Source of the DNA: DAIQNV01 sp038748775
GTDB lineage: Bacteria; Planctomycetota; Phycisphaerae; Phycisphaerales; UBA1924
Direction: 5' to 3'
Length of the DNA stretch: 64,000 nt
NCBI GenBank assembly: GCA_038748775.1
Contig: JBCDIT010000008.1
Location: 154,435-218,434 of the forward strand
Position numbers and translations under genes: made by a program. Positions 1-7,906 of the stretch are shown piece by piece (positions within the stretch are counted from its first letter, which is position 1; each line of letters opens with the position of its first letter). Under the pieces are notes generated by a model. The model was not told the origin of the DNA, did not search any database, and saw only the letters and a list, made by a program, of their open reading frames with translations.

Positions 1-320
1 GGTGACGCGTTGTCGGCATCCACGCCGATGACGGCCCTCGACCGCACCGTGATCTCGGTCGAAGACCCGGACAGCCCGGGCATCGGTTTGCCACTCTCGT
101 CGACAGCAGAGACGACGGCGCCGGCAAGGGCACTCTGAAGATGATCGAAGAGCACCGAGCTGGCTCCCGCCGCCGAGGTCTCTTCCAGAACCCGACTCCG
201 ACGATCGAGCAACTCGAAGAGGAACGTGTATATCGAAGCAGAGAGCGCCACGATCAACCCGAGCGCGAGGAGGACCTCGAGCAATGAGAACGCCCGACGT
301 TGCGTCGTCGCACGGCTCAT
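1..320 (-). CDS. GspJ-like type II secretion pseudopilin (partial, first T2SS)
   Basis: The frame opens with ATG at 320 and reads leftward off the window edge without a stop, so the C-terminus is missing. The first residues are MSRATTQRRAFSLLEVLLAL, a short basic leader, then a prepilin peptidase cleavage site (A|FSLLE, with the +5 Glu) and a hydrophobic helix, as in class III signal peptides. Its ATG overlaps the stop of the preceding gspI-like gene by four bases (ATGA), so translation is probably coupled. As fifth gene in the order F-G-H-I-(this), it sits where gspJ is expected; J is a minor pseudopilin of the tip complex. The assignment to J rests on position and the prepilin signature only, because too little of the body is visible to exclude another minor pseudopilin. 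Confidence 0.75.
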   Translation of the reverse strand, partial: MSRATTQRRAFSLLEVLLALGLIVALSASIYTFLFELLDRRSRVLEETSAAGASSVLFDHLQSALAGAVVSAVDESGKPMPGLSGSSTEITVRSRAVIGVDADNAS

Positions 321-802
321 TCGGGTCCCCCCTCCGCCGGGGCACGCTCGGCCTCGACTGCGACGAGTTGCACGAGGGTGTACACCGGCGCCCGCGGTCC
401 GGCGTCCGCGCCGAAACCCATCGCAATCCCAGCGCTCGGAGCATCGCGGAGCACCGAGATCGAAACAAGCGAGAGCCCCTCGAAGTCACTCCGGTTGGTC
501 TCGATTTCGAGCGACCAGGTGTCCCCGAGTTCGGGCGACATGTCGATACCCCCGCTGTCGAGGTCGTCGTCGTTGAAAAGCCCGCCCTCGGGGACCGGCC
601 CGCTCAACGTGTTGACGTCATAAAGACCGGCTTCGATCGCGGCCATCGCAGAGTGTGCAAGATCGGCCGCCTCGAGGCGCTCGCGGCTGTCGTCGAGCCT
701 CTCGATCGCGTCGCCGACGATGGTCAAAATCGTCAGTCCGGCCATGACGAACAACGCAAGGCTCAGGAGCACTTCGAGGAGCAACGCGCCGCGCCGGGTC
801 AT
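317..802 (-). CDS. GspI-like minor pseudopilin (first T2SS)
   Basis: A 161-residue protein beginning MTRRGALLLEVLLSLALFVM: short basic leader, cleavage site G|ALLLE with Glu at +5, then a membrane helix. Size and architecture fit minor pseudopilins GspI or a related tip subunit that caps the secretion pseudopilus in the inner membrane/periplasm. The body after residue 35 (ERLDDSRERLEAADLAHSAM) resembles the conserved GspI stem region with Ala/Leu/Asp-rich helix. The start overlaps the stop of the upstream gspH-like gene by four bases and its own stop overlaps the next start the same way. The assignment to I rather than J is by gene order and size. Confidence 0.72.
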   Translation of the reverse strand: MTRRGALLLEVLLSLALFVMAGLTILTIVGDAIERLDDSRERLEAADLAHSAMAAIEAGLYDVNTLSGPVPEGGLFNDDDLDSGGIDMSPELGDTWSLEIETNRSDFEGLSLVSISVLRDAPSAGIAMGFGADAGPRAPVYTLVQLVAVEAERAPAEGGPE

Positions 803-1641
803 CCGTCGTTCTCCGGCGTCCGGGCCGATTCTTGCTCGCCAACAGCACTGTCGATCAGGACCTCAGGGTCTCGGTTCACCGGCCGCCTCGAGCGTCTGTC
901 GGTCGGGGGCGGCTCGATGAGATCCGACTCGGTTTCTTCGTCGGGCTCGAATCCATCGGCGAGCTGCGTGTTCGATGCCACGGAGACAAGGGCCAAGCCG
1001 GACCACGCGTCCACGTTGAGCAGCGCGACGCGTCCCTGTTCGGAAACGACCGACGCCCCGGGCGAGATCGCGATCGCTCCGTCGGACAACACGACCGCCA
1101 GAGTGATCTCTTCGCCTGCGTCGTCTTGGGCGGACCGGTTCGATTCACCGGCCCCCGATTCGTCGCCCCCCGGTGCCGACCCGGGCTCATCGGAGCCGCC
1201 CGAGCGCTCGACGCGCACCGAGCGCGGCAGCGTCAACAACAGCTTGCCGGTGACTTCATTGACGAGATCCGACGGCAGGGCCGCGTCCGGCAAGGGGAAC
1301 TCGTTCCCCGCCGCGTCGAAGACGCTGTCGCCAATGGTGATCTCCTCTGATGTTGAAGCGTCGAGCCAAGCGGCGGTCGGATCTTCGTCCGGACCGTAGA
1401 ACTCGGCTGAAAGGACGAAGGGGTCGCGCACGCTCGAACGCGACGCGACGATCCTCATCGCCGTGCCTTCGCGCCGCGCGAGAGCCTGCGCCTCGCGGAG
1501 CACCGCCTCGACTTGAACCGTTGCTTCATCGAACGAGAGCGGGGCCACCCGGGAGAGAATCGCCGGGAGAACAAGCGCACTCGCCGCTGCGATCAATGCG
1601 AGCGTGACCAAGACTTCAAGGAGTGTCAGGCCTCGGCGCAC
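799..1641 (-). CDS. GspH-like pseudopilin with long acidic tail (first T2SS)
   Basis: GTG at 1641 is chosen because the residues after it, VRRGLTLLEVLVTLALIAA, form a normal prepilin leader (G|LTLLE). The same frame stays open further upstream but lacks any prepilin logic and would overlap gspG. The product is 280 residues, long for GspH. After the helix, a region (EVLREAQALARREGTAMRIV) matches the conserved segment of GspH/FimT pseudopilins. The last ~100 residues are low complexity, rich in Asp, Glu, Ser, Pro and Gly, and look disordered. Role: minor pseudopilin of the T2SS inner-membrane/periplasmic pseudopilus. It lies 22 bases after gspG and overlaps gspI by ATGA. Confidence 0.75.
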   Translation of the reverse strand: MRRGLTLLEVLVTLALIAAASALVLPAILSRVAPLSFDEATVQVEAVLREAQALARREGTAMRIVASRSSVRDPFVLSAEFYGPDEDPTAAWLDASTSEEITIGDSVFDAAGNEFPLPDAALPSDLVNEVTGKLLLTLPRSVRVERSGGSDEPGSAPGGDESGAGESNRSAQDDAGEEITLAVVLSDGAIAISPGASVVSEQGRVALLNVDAWSGLALVSVASNTQLADGFEPDEETESDLIEPPPTDRRSRRPVNRDPEVLIDSAVGEQESARTPENDG

Positions 1642-1663
1642 GACGAGGGCCCTTCGATCGGGG

Positions 1664-2176
1664 TCAGGGGGAAGGCGGCGGGGCGAGCAACTCGGAATCG
1701 AACTCTCCGTCTTCGCCGGCCGCGTTCGCCCACGAGGTAATGTCGTCCTCGGTGTCTTCTTCACCGTCCGGGCCGTTCGACCAGAGATCGAAGTCCTGGC
1801 CGTACTCGCTCTCCGAGCGGTAGCCCCACTCGTTGCCCCAGCGGTCGGTCGGGATCGGCTCGCGGAGATACGCCTCCCACTTCGCTTCCTCGGCCTCGTC
1901 TTCGACATCCAGGAGCGAACTGTCCCAGAGCACGGCGACGCCTTCGTCGTCGGTCGGGAAGCGCTCGAAGTCGAGGCGGAAGAACTCCATGGCTTTCTCG
2001 ATGTTGTTCAGGTCGGTCTCGGCCAGCTTGAGCTTGGCCTCATCCTGGCGGCCGAAGATCGCGACACCCACGAGCCCGCTGAGCGCGAGCACGATGACAA
2101 GGACGATCAAGACTTCGATGAGGGTGAAAGCGCCACGGCTGGTGCGAACGGATCGGGCGAGGCGTGTTTCAGGCAT
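1664..2176 (-). CDS. gspG: GspG major pseudopilin (first T2SS)
   Basis: A 170-residue protein with prepilin leader (SRGAFTLIEVLIVLVIVLAL; cleavage before FTLIE) and the conserved GspG body: an N-terminal helix with AKLKLAETDLNNIEKAMEFF, a RFPTDDEG segment, and the C-terminal Trp/Asp-rich calcium-binding loop (DRWGNEWGY, DFDLWSNGPDGEEDTEDDITSW). The last motif is the hallmark of GspG rather than of type IV pilins. It is the main subunit of the pseudopilus that pushes folded substrates through the outer-membrane secretin. A 143-base gap separates it from gspF upstream, so it may have its own promoter. A 15-residue Pro/Leu-rich tail follows the loop. Confidence 0.93.
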   Translation of the reverse strand: MPETRLARSVRTSRGAFTLIEVLIVLVIVLALSGLVGVAIFGRQDEAKLKLAETDLNNIEKAMEFFRLDFERFPTDDEGVAVLWDSSLLDVEDEAEEAKWEAYLREPIPTDRWGNEWGYRSESEYGQDFDLWSNGPDGEEDTEDDITSWANAAGEDGEFDSELLAPPPSP

Positions 2177-2270
2177 GAGGGTCCCCAGGCGTTCGGGTTC
2201 TTTGGGCCGCCGTCCGTGGCAGCAGTCTCACGAAATCGTACCGACCACCGGGGGCGAAAGCGTGCCGCCG

Positions 2271-2297
2271 ACAATAAACAAAAACCGATCATGCCAA
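2271..2297 (-). promoter_or_regulatory. possible promoter for gspG-H-I-J
   Basis: On the minus strand a TTGGCA (2297-2292) is followed 15 bases later by TATTGT (2276-2271), in a locally A/T-rich stretch within the 143-base gap between gspF and gspG. The spacing is shorter than the usual 17 and planctomycete promoter consensus sequences are poorly known, so this is a weak proposal. Confidence 0.25.
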
Positions 2298-2319
2298 GCG
2301 TGTCTGGAAACCCCGAGGC

Positions 2320-3501
2320 TTAGACGTCGGCCGTGATCTTCGTCATTGGCAGTATGAGCGCGATCGCGATCGTTCCCACGCTCAGCGCGATCGCGATCAG
2401 CATGATCGGCTCGATGAGGCGGACGAGGGTCGCGAGCAGTCTGTCGATGCGCCGTTCGATCGTCTCCGCAACGTTGAGCAGAACCTGATCGATGTTCCCC
2501 GCCGCTTCCCCGACCGCGATCATCTCGATGACGTCCTCGGGAAACAACCCGCTCTTCGCGAGCGGTGAGGCGAGCGAATCACCTCCTCGGACAGCCTCCG
2601 CCGCCTCGTCGATCGCTTCTTCCATGAGGAGGTTGCCGGCCGCGTCGCGCGAGATTTTCATCGCCGTGAGCAACGGAACGCCCCCGGACTCCATCATGCC
2701 CAGCAACCGACAGAAACGCGCGCACGCGAGCTGGCGAATCAACTCACCCAACCCCGGGCTGCTGGTCTTCGCGACGATAATCGCGCGGCTCACGTCCGGA
2801 CGCTTGCTCAGCCGCCAAAACACGAAGCCGACAAGCGACACGACCAACGCGGTCACCGGGCCGTACACGGTCACGGCATCGGAGATCCCGAACACGACTT
2901 TCGTTACGAGAGGGAGCTCGGGGATGCGTTCAAACATGGGCTCGAACAGCGGAACGAAAAACCCGAAGATGACAGCGAGCACAAGAGCCATCACCACGAG
3001 CAAAATGGTCGGGTAGGTGAGACTCCCGATGACCTTGGCCTTGAGCTCGGCCTCGGCGGTCACAAATTTGCCGAGTTGCTCGAAGACGTCTTCAAGAAAC
3101 CCGCCTTGCTCGCCGGCGCGGACCATCGCAACGTGGACCTGCGGGAAGACCCCCGGGTGATCCCCCATCGCCTCGGAGAGTTCTGCGCCGTCGGCGACGC
3201 GATCGGCGAGATGACGGAAGGCCGTCGCGAGCGCCGGTTTGGTGCGCTGTCGGCCGAGCAGTTGCAGCGTGCGCATGACCGGAACGCCTGCACGGAGCAG
3301 ATCGGCGAGTTGGGCGTACGCGGTGCCCAACGCGCGAGCCCCGACCGAGCCGCCCTTCTTCTCTTTGCGGGCTTCAACCCGGACCGGAGTGAGCCGTCTC
3401 GCCTCAAGTTCGGCCAAGACGCCGGCCTCGCTCGCCGCGGCCAGCGCACCCGATACCCGGGCGCCGGCGTTGTCCAAGGCTTGGTACTCAAACGTGGGCA
3501 C
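2320..3501 (-). CDS. gspF: GspF type II secretion inner-membrane platform protein (first T2SS)
   Basis: A 393-residue protein of normal GspF length. It begins MPTFEYQALDNAGARVSGAL, the typical GspF/PilC N-terminus, and carries two copies of the T2SSF helical domain. The first is near residues 60-185 (YAQLADLLRAGVPVMRTLQLL...), the second near 260-385 (ARFCRLLGMMESGGVPLLTAM...). Each is followed by a hydrophobic membrane segment, and the C-terminus ends in a long hydrophobic stretch (LIEPIMLIAIALSVGTIAIAL). GspF couples the cytoplasmic ATPase GspE to pseudopilus assembly. It lies 39 bases after the glutathione peroxidase gene on the same strand and upstream of gspG. The gspE gene of this set is about 1.7 kb away on the opposite strand. 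Confidence 0.94.
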   Translation of the reverse strand: MPTFEYQALDNAGARVSGALAAASEAGVLAELEARRLTPVRVEARKEKKGGSVGARALGTAYAQLADLLRAGVPVMRTLQLLGRQRTKPALATAFRHLADRVADGAELSEAMGDHPGVFPQVHVAMVRAGEQGGFLEDVFEQLGKFVTAEAELKAKVIGSLTYPTILLVVMALVLAVIFGFFVPLFEPMFERIPELPLVTKVVFGISDAVTVYGPVTALVVSLVGFVFWRLSKRPDVSRAIIVAKTSSPGLGELIRQLACARFCRLLGMMESGGVPLLTAMKISRDAAGNLLMEEAIDEAAEAVRGGDSLASPLAKSGLFPEDVIEMIAVGEAAGNIDQVLLNVAETIERRIDRLLATLVRLIEPIMLIAIALSVGTIAIALILPMTKITADV

Positions 3502-3540
3502 GAAAACAGAGTATCGGAGACCTCGCCCTCGGGGCTCCGG

Positions 3541-4158
3541 TCAGCCTTGGAGGAGTCCATCGATCATCGAGGTCAGTTCATCGCTCTCGGGGGCAACACC
3601 CGACTCGTAGCGGGCCACCACCTTGCCGTCGCGTCCGACGAGGAACTTGGTGAAGTTCCAGCGGGGCTCGCCCCCGACGGGAGCGGGCTGAGCCGCAAGT
3701 TGCTGAAAGAGCGGGGTCGCACCGTCGCCCTTCACGTCGACCTTGGCAAACAGCGGGAACTCGACGCCATAATTGACGCGACAGAAGTGGACAACCTCAT
3801 CGTTGGTGTCGAACTCTTGTCCACCGAAGTTGTCCGACGGGAATCCCAGAACGACGAGACCGTCGGCCTTTTTGCTCTCGTAGAGCGCCTGGAGGCCGTC
3901 GTATTGGGGGGTGTACCCGCACTTGCTCGCGGTGTTGACGATCAGGATCACTTTGCCTTTGTACGTCTCGAGCGATTCGTCTTCGCCCTCGATACGGGGC
4001 AGCGTGTGGTTGAGGACATAAGCGGGATCGGCAGCGGTCTCGTGTGGGGTCATCAGGCTCTCTTCGGTTGAATCCGAGTTTGCCCCGGCGCACGCACCGA
4101 GGGTCAACGCGGCAAGGGAGAGAAGGACGCTTGCAACCAATGGGCGGCGATCGTTCAT
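3541..4158 (-). CDS. lipoprotein glutathione peroxidase (cysteine type)
   Basis: The ATG at 4158 is preceded by AGGAGCC seven bases upstream; an in-frame ATG at 4230 lacks this and would break the signal peptide. The 205-residue protein has a lipoprotein signal (LSLAALTLGAC, lipobox Cys23) and a thioredoxin-fold glutathione peroxidase domain. The catalytic tetrad can be read as Cys80 (NTASKCGYTPQY), Gln114 (NFGGQEF), Trp167 and Asn168 (RWNFTKF). Residue 80 is encoded by TGC, so this is a cysteine rather than a selenocysteine enzyme. Such enzymes reduce peroxides and lipid hydroperoxides, usually with thioredoxin as donor; here it would act in the periplasm or on a membrane surface. It lies divergently from the pterin synthase gene. 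Confidence 0.92.
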   Translation of the reverse strand: MNDRRPLVASVLLSLAALTLGACAGANSDSTEESLMTPHETAADPAYVLNHTLPRIEGEDESLETYKGKVILIVNTASKCGYTPQYDGLQALYESKKADGLVVLGFPSDNFGGQEFDTNDEVVHFCRVNYGVEFPLFAKVDVKGDGATPLFQQLAAQPAPVGGEPRWNFTKFLVGRDGKVVARYESGVAPESDELTSMIDGLLQG

Positions 4159-4179
4159 CTGGAGTGGCTCCTGAGGCGA

Positions 4180-5040
4180 ATGGCGACTGTGATGGACCGT
4201 AGCATCTCCACGATGGGCGATACCCCGCAAGCTCGATCCGAAGTCGTTCTACGCCGGACTGTGCGGATGTGCATCAGTCCTGACGCTTCGCCGGATGAGC
4301 CCCCGAAGGGTGTCAACGGATACGCCGGCACCCCGCCGATGCGAGGCCTGGGCCGGTACTACGCGTTTGATATCGAGGCGAGGGGTACGCCGGATGCCGT
4401 CAGCGGATATCTCGTCGACATCAAGGCGATCGATCGCGCGGTCAGGACCGTCGTGTATCCCGAGTTGGTCCGGGCGTGCCGAGACGCACCATCGAGCGAT
4501 CCGGGCGGCTTGCTTCGCGAGTGGATTTCTCGAATCGCCAGCGCGTTGCGCCCGGTGACGCTCCGATCGGCCCGATGGTGGCTCACGCCGACCTATTCAG
4601 TCGCCCTGGAGAATCTCGACATGAATGACGTCCGACCGGTCCTGCTGCGCCAGCGATTCGACTTTGCCGCGGCCCATCGCCTCCACACGGCCGGTCTCTC
4701 CGACGAAGATAATCGCATTTTGTTCGGAAAATGCAACAATGCCAATGGCCACGGTCACAACTACCAGATCGAGCCATGCGTCGCAGTAGGCCAAGATTCG
4801 GTGTTTTCCCTGGCCCAGCTCGAGGCGCTCACCGAGGAAGTGGTGATCTCCCGCTTCGACCACACCCACCTGAACATCGACACGCCCGATTTCGGCCCCG
4901 ACGGCGTCAACCCGAGCGTCGAGAACATCGCCCGCGTGAGCTTCGAGCGGCTCGGGCCGGCCATCTCCTCGGCCGGCGCAGAACTCGTGTCGGTGACGGT
5001 CTGGGAGACGGACCGCACGTGCTGCACGTACCCCGGGTAA
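4180..5040 (+). CDS. two-domain 6-carboxytetrahydropterin synthase family protein (QueD-like)
   Basis: The C-terminal half is a complete QueD/PTPS domain: zinc ligands His166 (FDFAAAHRLH) and His191/His193 (NGHGHNYQIE), Cys in FGKCNN, a FDHTHLN segment, and the terminal ETDRTCCTYPG region. This enzyme family makes 6-carboxy-5,6,7,8-tetrahydropterin for queuosine/7-deazaguanine synthesis. The N-terminal ~150 residues look like a second copy (RYYAFDIEARGTPDAVSGYLVDIKAIDRAV resembles the strand after HGH and the DxxxLK segment) but lack the histidines. The start is uncertain: ATG at 4180 leaves only 21 bases to the divergent gpx start, and ATGs at 4192 or 4213 are also possible. A queuosine-precursor transporter lies at 26.1 kb, consistent with this pathway. 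Confidence 0.85.
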   Translation: MATVMDRSISTMGDTPQARSEVVLRRTVRMCISPDASPDEPPKGVNGYAGTPPMRGLGRYYAFDIEARGTPDAVSGYLVDIKAIDRAVRTVVYPELVRACRDAPSSDPGGLLREWISRIASALRPVTLRSARWWLTPTYSVALENLDMNDVRPVLLRQRFDFAAAHRLHTAGLSDEDNRILFGKCNNANGHGHNYQIEPCVAVGQDSVFSLAQLEALTEEVVISRFDHTHLNIDTPDFGPDGVNPSVENIARVSFERLGPAISSAGAELVSVTVWETDRTCCTYPG

Positions 5041-5155
5041 CGCCCCCGGAACCGCGCTAAATCACGGTTCGGGCGTTCTGGCCACGCTGACGGGGAAGGC
5101 CGATACGAGAAAGAGACGATGGGGTTTGGTCGTTGGGACGTAGACTGGTTGAGCT

Positions 5156-6835
5156 ATGGGCATTGGGGTGATCCTCGAAGAACACGGTCTGATCTCCGGC
5201 GAGCAGCTCGATCGGGCGATCGATGAGCAGCGTCGAACCGGCGAGCGCCTCGATCGTGTCTTGGTCCGGCTCGGGTTCGTCAGCCGAGACGACGTGCTCC
5301 GGGCTTTGGGTGATCAGTTCCAGATGACGGTTGTCGATCTCGCAACGATCGTTGTCGAGCGTGATGTTCTCGAGACGCTGCCGGCCCAGCTGGTGTACAA
5401 GCAGCGATGCGTCCCGATCGATCGCGAGAACGGGTCGCTTGTCGTCGCGACGTCGGACCCGTTCGAACTCACGGCACTCGATGAGCTCAAGCTTCTGACC
5501 GGGCTCTCGATTGAGTTGGTGCTCGCCGACGAAGACGAACTTCACAAGTTCATTCGCGCCCACTACGGCGTTGGCGGCGACACACTCGACGAGATGGCCG
5601 ATAGCGCCGAGGCCGACCTCGAGGCCTCGGACACGAACGATGAAGTTGAGCAAGCCCAGCAAGCCGGCGTCATCAAGCTGGTCAATGACCTGCTGATCGA
5701 GGCGGTCAGCGAGCGTGCGACGGACGTCCACATCGAGCCCTACGAAGACGAACTCGCGGTCCGCTACCGCATCGACGGCGTCCTCCAGCGGGCGAATACG
5801 CCTTCGACGATTCATCGATATGCCGGTGCGATCATCAGCCGCCTGAAGATCATGGCCAGCCTCAACATCGCGGAGAAGCGCGTCCCACAGGACGGCCGAA
5901 TCACGTTCAACTACCGCAACGATCAAGGCCGCCTCGAGGAATTCGACCTCCGAGTCAGCGTTATCCCGATGCTCTTCGGAGAGGGCGTTGTGCTCCGCGT
6001 GCTGAACAAGACCGCGGTGCTGATGGACCTCGACGATTTGGGCATGCCGTCGGCGGTTCTTGACCCTTGGGACGGACTGATCACGAAGCCCCACGGCATC
6101 GTACTCGTCACCGGACCGACCGGATCGGGGAAGTCGACGACGCTCTACGCGAGCCTCAACCGAATCGTGACCGACGAGGTCAAGGTGATCACGGTCGAGG
6201 ATCCGGTTGAGTACCACGTCCCGGGCGTCAACCAGATCCAGGTCAATACCAAGGTCGGGCTGTCGTTCTCCGCCGGGCTCCGATCGATTTTGCGCCACGA
6301 CCCCGACGCCGTGATGGTCGGTGAAATCCGCGACAAGGAGACCGCTGAAACGGCGGTCCAAGCGTCGCTCACCGGGCACGTCGTCTTCAGCACACTCCAC
6401 ACCAACGACGCCCCGGGCGCTGTGACACGCCTTATCGACATGGGTGTCGAGCCCTTTCTGATCGCGAGTTCGGTCGAGGGTGTGTTGGCACAGCGGCTCG
6501 TCCGACGCGTCTGCGAACACTGTGCGACCCGCTACGAACCGGAGCCGGGCGACCTGCCCGACGACTTCAGACTCAGGCCAGGCCAGACGCTGACCAAGGG
6601 GGAAGGGTGCCGTGCGTGCCGCGGCACCGGGTACCGAGGCCGCCTCGGCGTGTACGAGCTATTGCGGATGGACCACGAGCTCCGCGAGATGGTCATGCAA
6701 CGCGTCAACGCCCCGGCGATCGCGGCGAGGGCGCTCGAACTCGGTCACCTGACGACGCTCCGCCAGGACGGGTACGCCAAGGTCATCGACGGCAAGACCA
6801 CGATGGCCGAGGTCGCCCGGGCGCTGAGCACGTGA
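5156..6835 (+). CDS. gspE: GspE type II secretion ATPase (first T2SS)
   Basis: A 559-residue cytoplasmic ATPase. An N-terminal MshEN/GspE-N domain (residues ~1-140, ILEEHGLISGEQLDRAIDEQ...) is followed by the hexamer-forming N2 region (SERATDVHIEPYEDELAVRYRIDG) and the motor domain. Walker A GPTGSGKS is at 320-327. Downstream are the Asp box, Walker B (DAVMVGEIRDKETAE) and the His box (GHVVFSTLHTNDA). A zinc-binding tetracysteine loop follows (CEHC ... CRAC). It powers pseudopilus assembly. It stands alone on the plus strand, opposite to gspF-J, with no strong Shine-Dalgarno before ATG 5156. It may also serve a type IV pilus, since GspE and PilB overlap, but the gspG nearby favours T2SS. Confidence 0.92.
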   Translation: MGIGVILEEHGLISGEQLDRAIDEQRRTGERLDRVLVRLGFVSRDDVLRALGDQFQMTVVDLATIVVERDVLETLPAQLVYKQRCVPIDRENGSLVVATSDPFELTALDELKLLTGLSIELVLADEDELHKFIRAHYGVGGDTLDEMADSAEADLEASDTNDEVEQAQQAGVIKLVNDLLIEAVSERATDVHIEPYEDELAVRYRIDGVLQRANTPSTIHRYAGAIISRLKIMASLNIAEKRVPQDGRITFNYRNDQGRLEEFDLRVSVIPMLFGEGVVLRVLNKTAVLMDLDDLGMPSAVLDPWDGLITKPHGIVLVTGPTGSGKSTTLYASLNRIVTDEVKVITVEDPVEYHVPGVNQIQVNTKVGLSFSAGLRSILRHDPDAVMVGEIRDKETAETAVQASLTGHVVFSTLHTNDAPGAVTRLIDMGVEPFLIASSVEGVLAQRLVRRVCEHCATRYEPEPGDLPDDFRLRPGQTLTKGEGCRACRGTGYRGRLGVYELLRMDHELREMVMQRVNAPAIAARALELGHLTTLRQDGYAKVIDGKTTMAEVARALST

Positions 6836-6855
6836 GGCCGTCCTCGGTCTGTCAT

Positions 6856-7890
6856 ATGCTCCCCGCCTCAATGGTCTACCCGCCCCGCCGCATCTTGGTC
6901 GTCCGTCCGAGCGCTCTCGGTGACGTGTGCCGAAGCGTTCCCATCGCGTACAGCCTCAAGCGTGCTTTCCCAGAGGCTGAGCTAGCGTGGGTCGTCCAAG
7001 ACACGTTCGCCGATGCCATCAGGCATCACCCCTGCGTCGATCGGGTGATCGAGTTTCCACGCAAGGCGTTGGGCCGAAGTCTCAAGCGGCTCCACCCGTT
7101 CCCGACGCTCGCGTGGGCGGCTTCGGTTCGCGACTTCAGCGCCGACATGTGCCTCGATGCCCAGGGCTTGCTGAGGAGCGGGCTCGTCGCGTGGGCGAGC
7201 GGCGCGCCGCACCGCTTCGCGTATCGCGACGCTCAAGAACTGAGCTGGCTCTTCGCCAACAACACGATCGAGGCCCCAAGGTCGCTCCATGCGGTCGACC
7301 GGATGCTCACGCTCGTCGCGGGCGCCGGCGTCGAGCCCGAGCCCAACGCGGCCTTGTACGCAGACCCGAAGGAACTCGCGGCGGTCGATTCGGAATTCGG
7401 AGACACCGCTCCGATCCTCCTCGCCCCGACGAGCCGATGGGCTTCGAAGCGCTGGCCCGCCTGGAAATGGGCTGATCTCGCCAGACGCCTGCTCGGTCGA
7501 GGGCTCGCGCCGATCGTGGTCGTCGGCGGCCCGGGCGAACAAGACCAATGCACGCCCCTGTCCGATCTCGCGCGAGGCGACGGACGCCTGATCGACCTGG
7601 TGGGCTCGACGTCGATCTCCAGGCTCATGGCGCTCATCGCCAGGGCACGCCTGGTTGTCGCAAACGACTCGGCCGCCGCGCACATGGCCGTCGGATTCAA
7701 CCGCCCGCTTGTCGCGCTCTACGGCCCGACGCGCACCGACCGTGTCGGCCCGTTCCGACGAGATGCGGACGTGATCCAGCGTGTTTCGCCCGGTGACGAC
7801 CTGAATCACAAGCGCGACGCGAACGTCTCGCTGATGCACCGGATTGGGGTCAACGAAGTGTTCCGGGCCTGCACAAAGCGCGTCTCTTGA
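6856..7890 (+). CDS. glycosyltransferase family 9 (heptosyltransferase-like)
   Basis: The product (~344 residues from ATG 6856; ATG 6871 is also possible) has the GT9/heptosyltransferase pattern. There is an N-terminal Rossmann start RRILVVRPSALGDVCRSVPI with the conserved R-x-S-A-L-G-D, a LDAQGLLRSG segment, a middle ILLAPTSRWASKRWPAWKW sugar-nucleotide region, and the C-terminal VVANDSAAAHMAVGFNRPLV plus LYGPTRTDR motifs. Members transfer heptose or other sugars to lipopolysaccharide cores in the cytoplasm, at the inner leaflet of the membrane. The acceptor cannot be read from sequence. It lies 20 bases downstream of gspE and converges with serC, 16 bases away. Confidence 0.88.
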   Translation: MLPASMVYPPRRILVVRPSALGDVCRSVPIAYSLKRAFPEAELAWVVQDTFADAIRHHPCVDRVIEFPRKALGRSLKRLHPFPTLAWAASVRDFSADMCLDAQGLLRSGLVAWASGAPHRFAYRDAQELSWLFANNTIEAPRSLHAVDRMLTLVAGAGVEPEPNAALYADPKELAAVDSEFGDTAPILLAPTSRWASKRWPAWKWADLARRLLGRGLAPIVVVGGPGEQDQCTPLSDLARGDGRLIDLVGSTSISRLMALIARARLVVANDSAAAHMAVGFNRPLVALYGPTRTDRVGPFRRDADVIQRVSPGDDLNHKRDANVSLMHRIGVNEVFRACTKRVS

Positions 7891-7906
7891 CCCGACGCAG
7901 GGTTGC

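Noticed and set aside
284..1399. 371-codon plus-strand open frame
   Set aside because: Antisense to the gspH/gspI pseudopilin genes; composition is a high-G+C shadow with no family motifs.
3541..4158. Possible selenocysteine glutathione peroxidase
   Set aside because: The catalytic residue 80 is encoded by TGC, so it is a cysteine enzyme.
5057..6520. 487-codon minus-strand open frame
   Set aside because: Antisense to gspE; a G+C-driven shadow.
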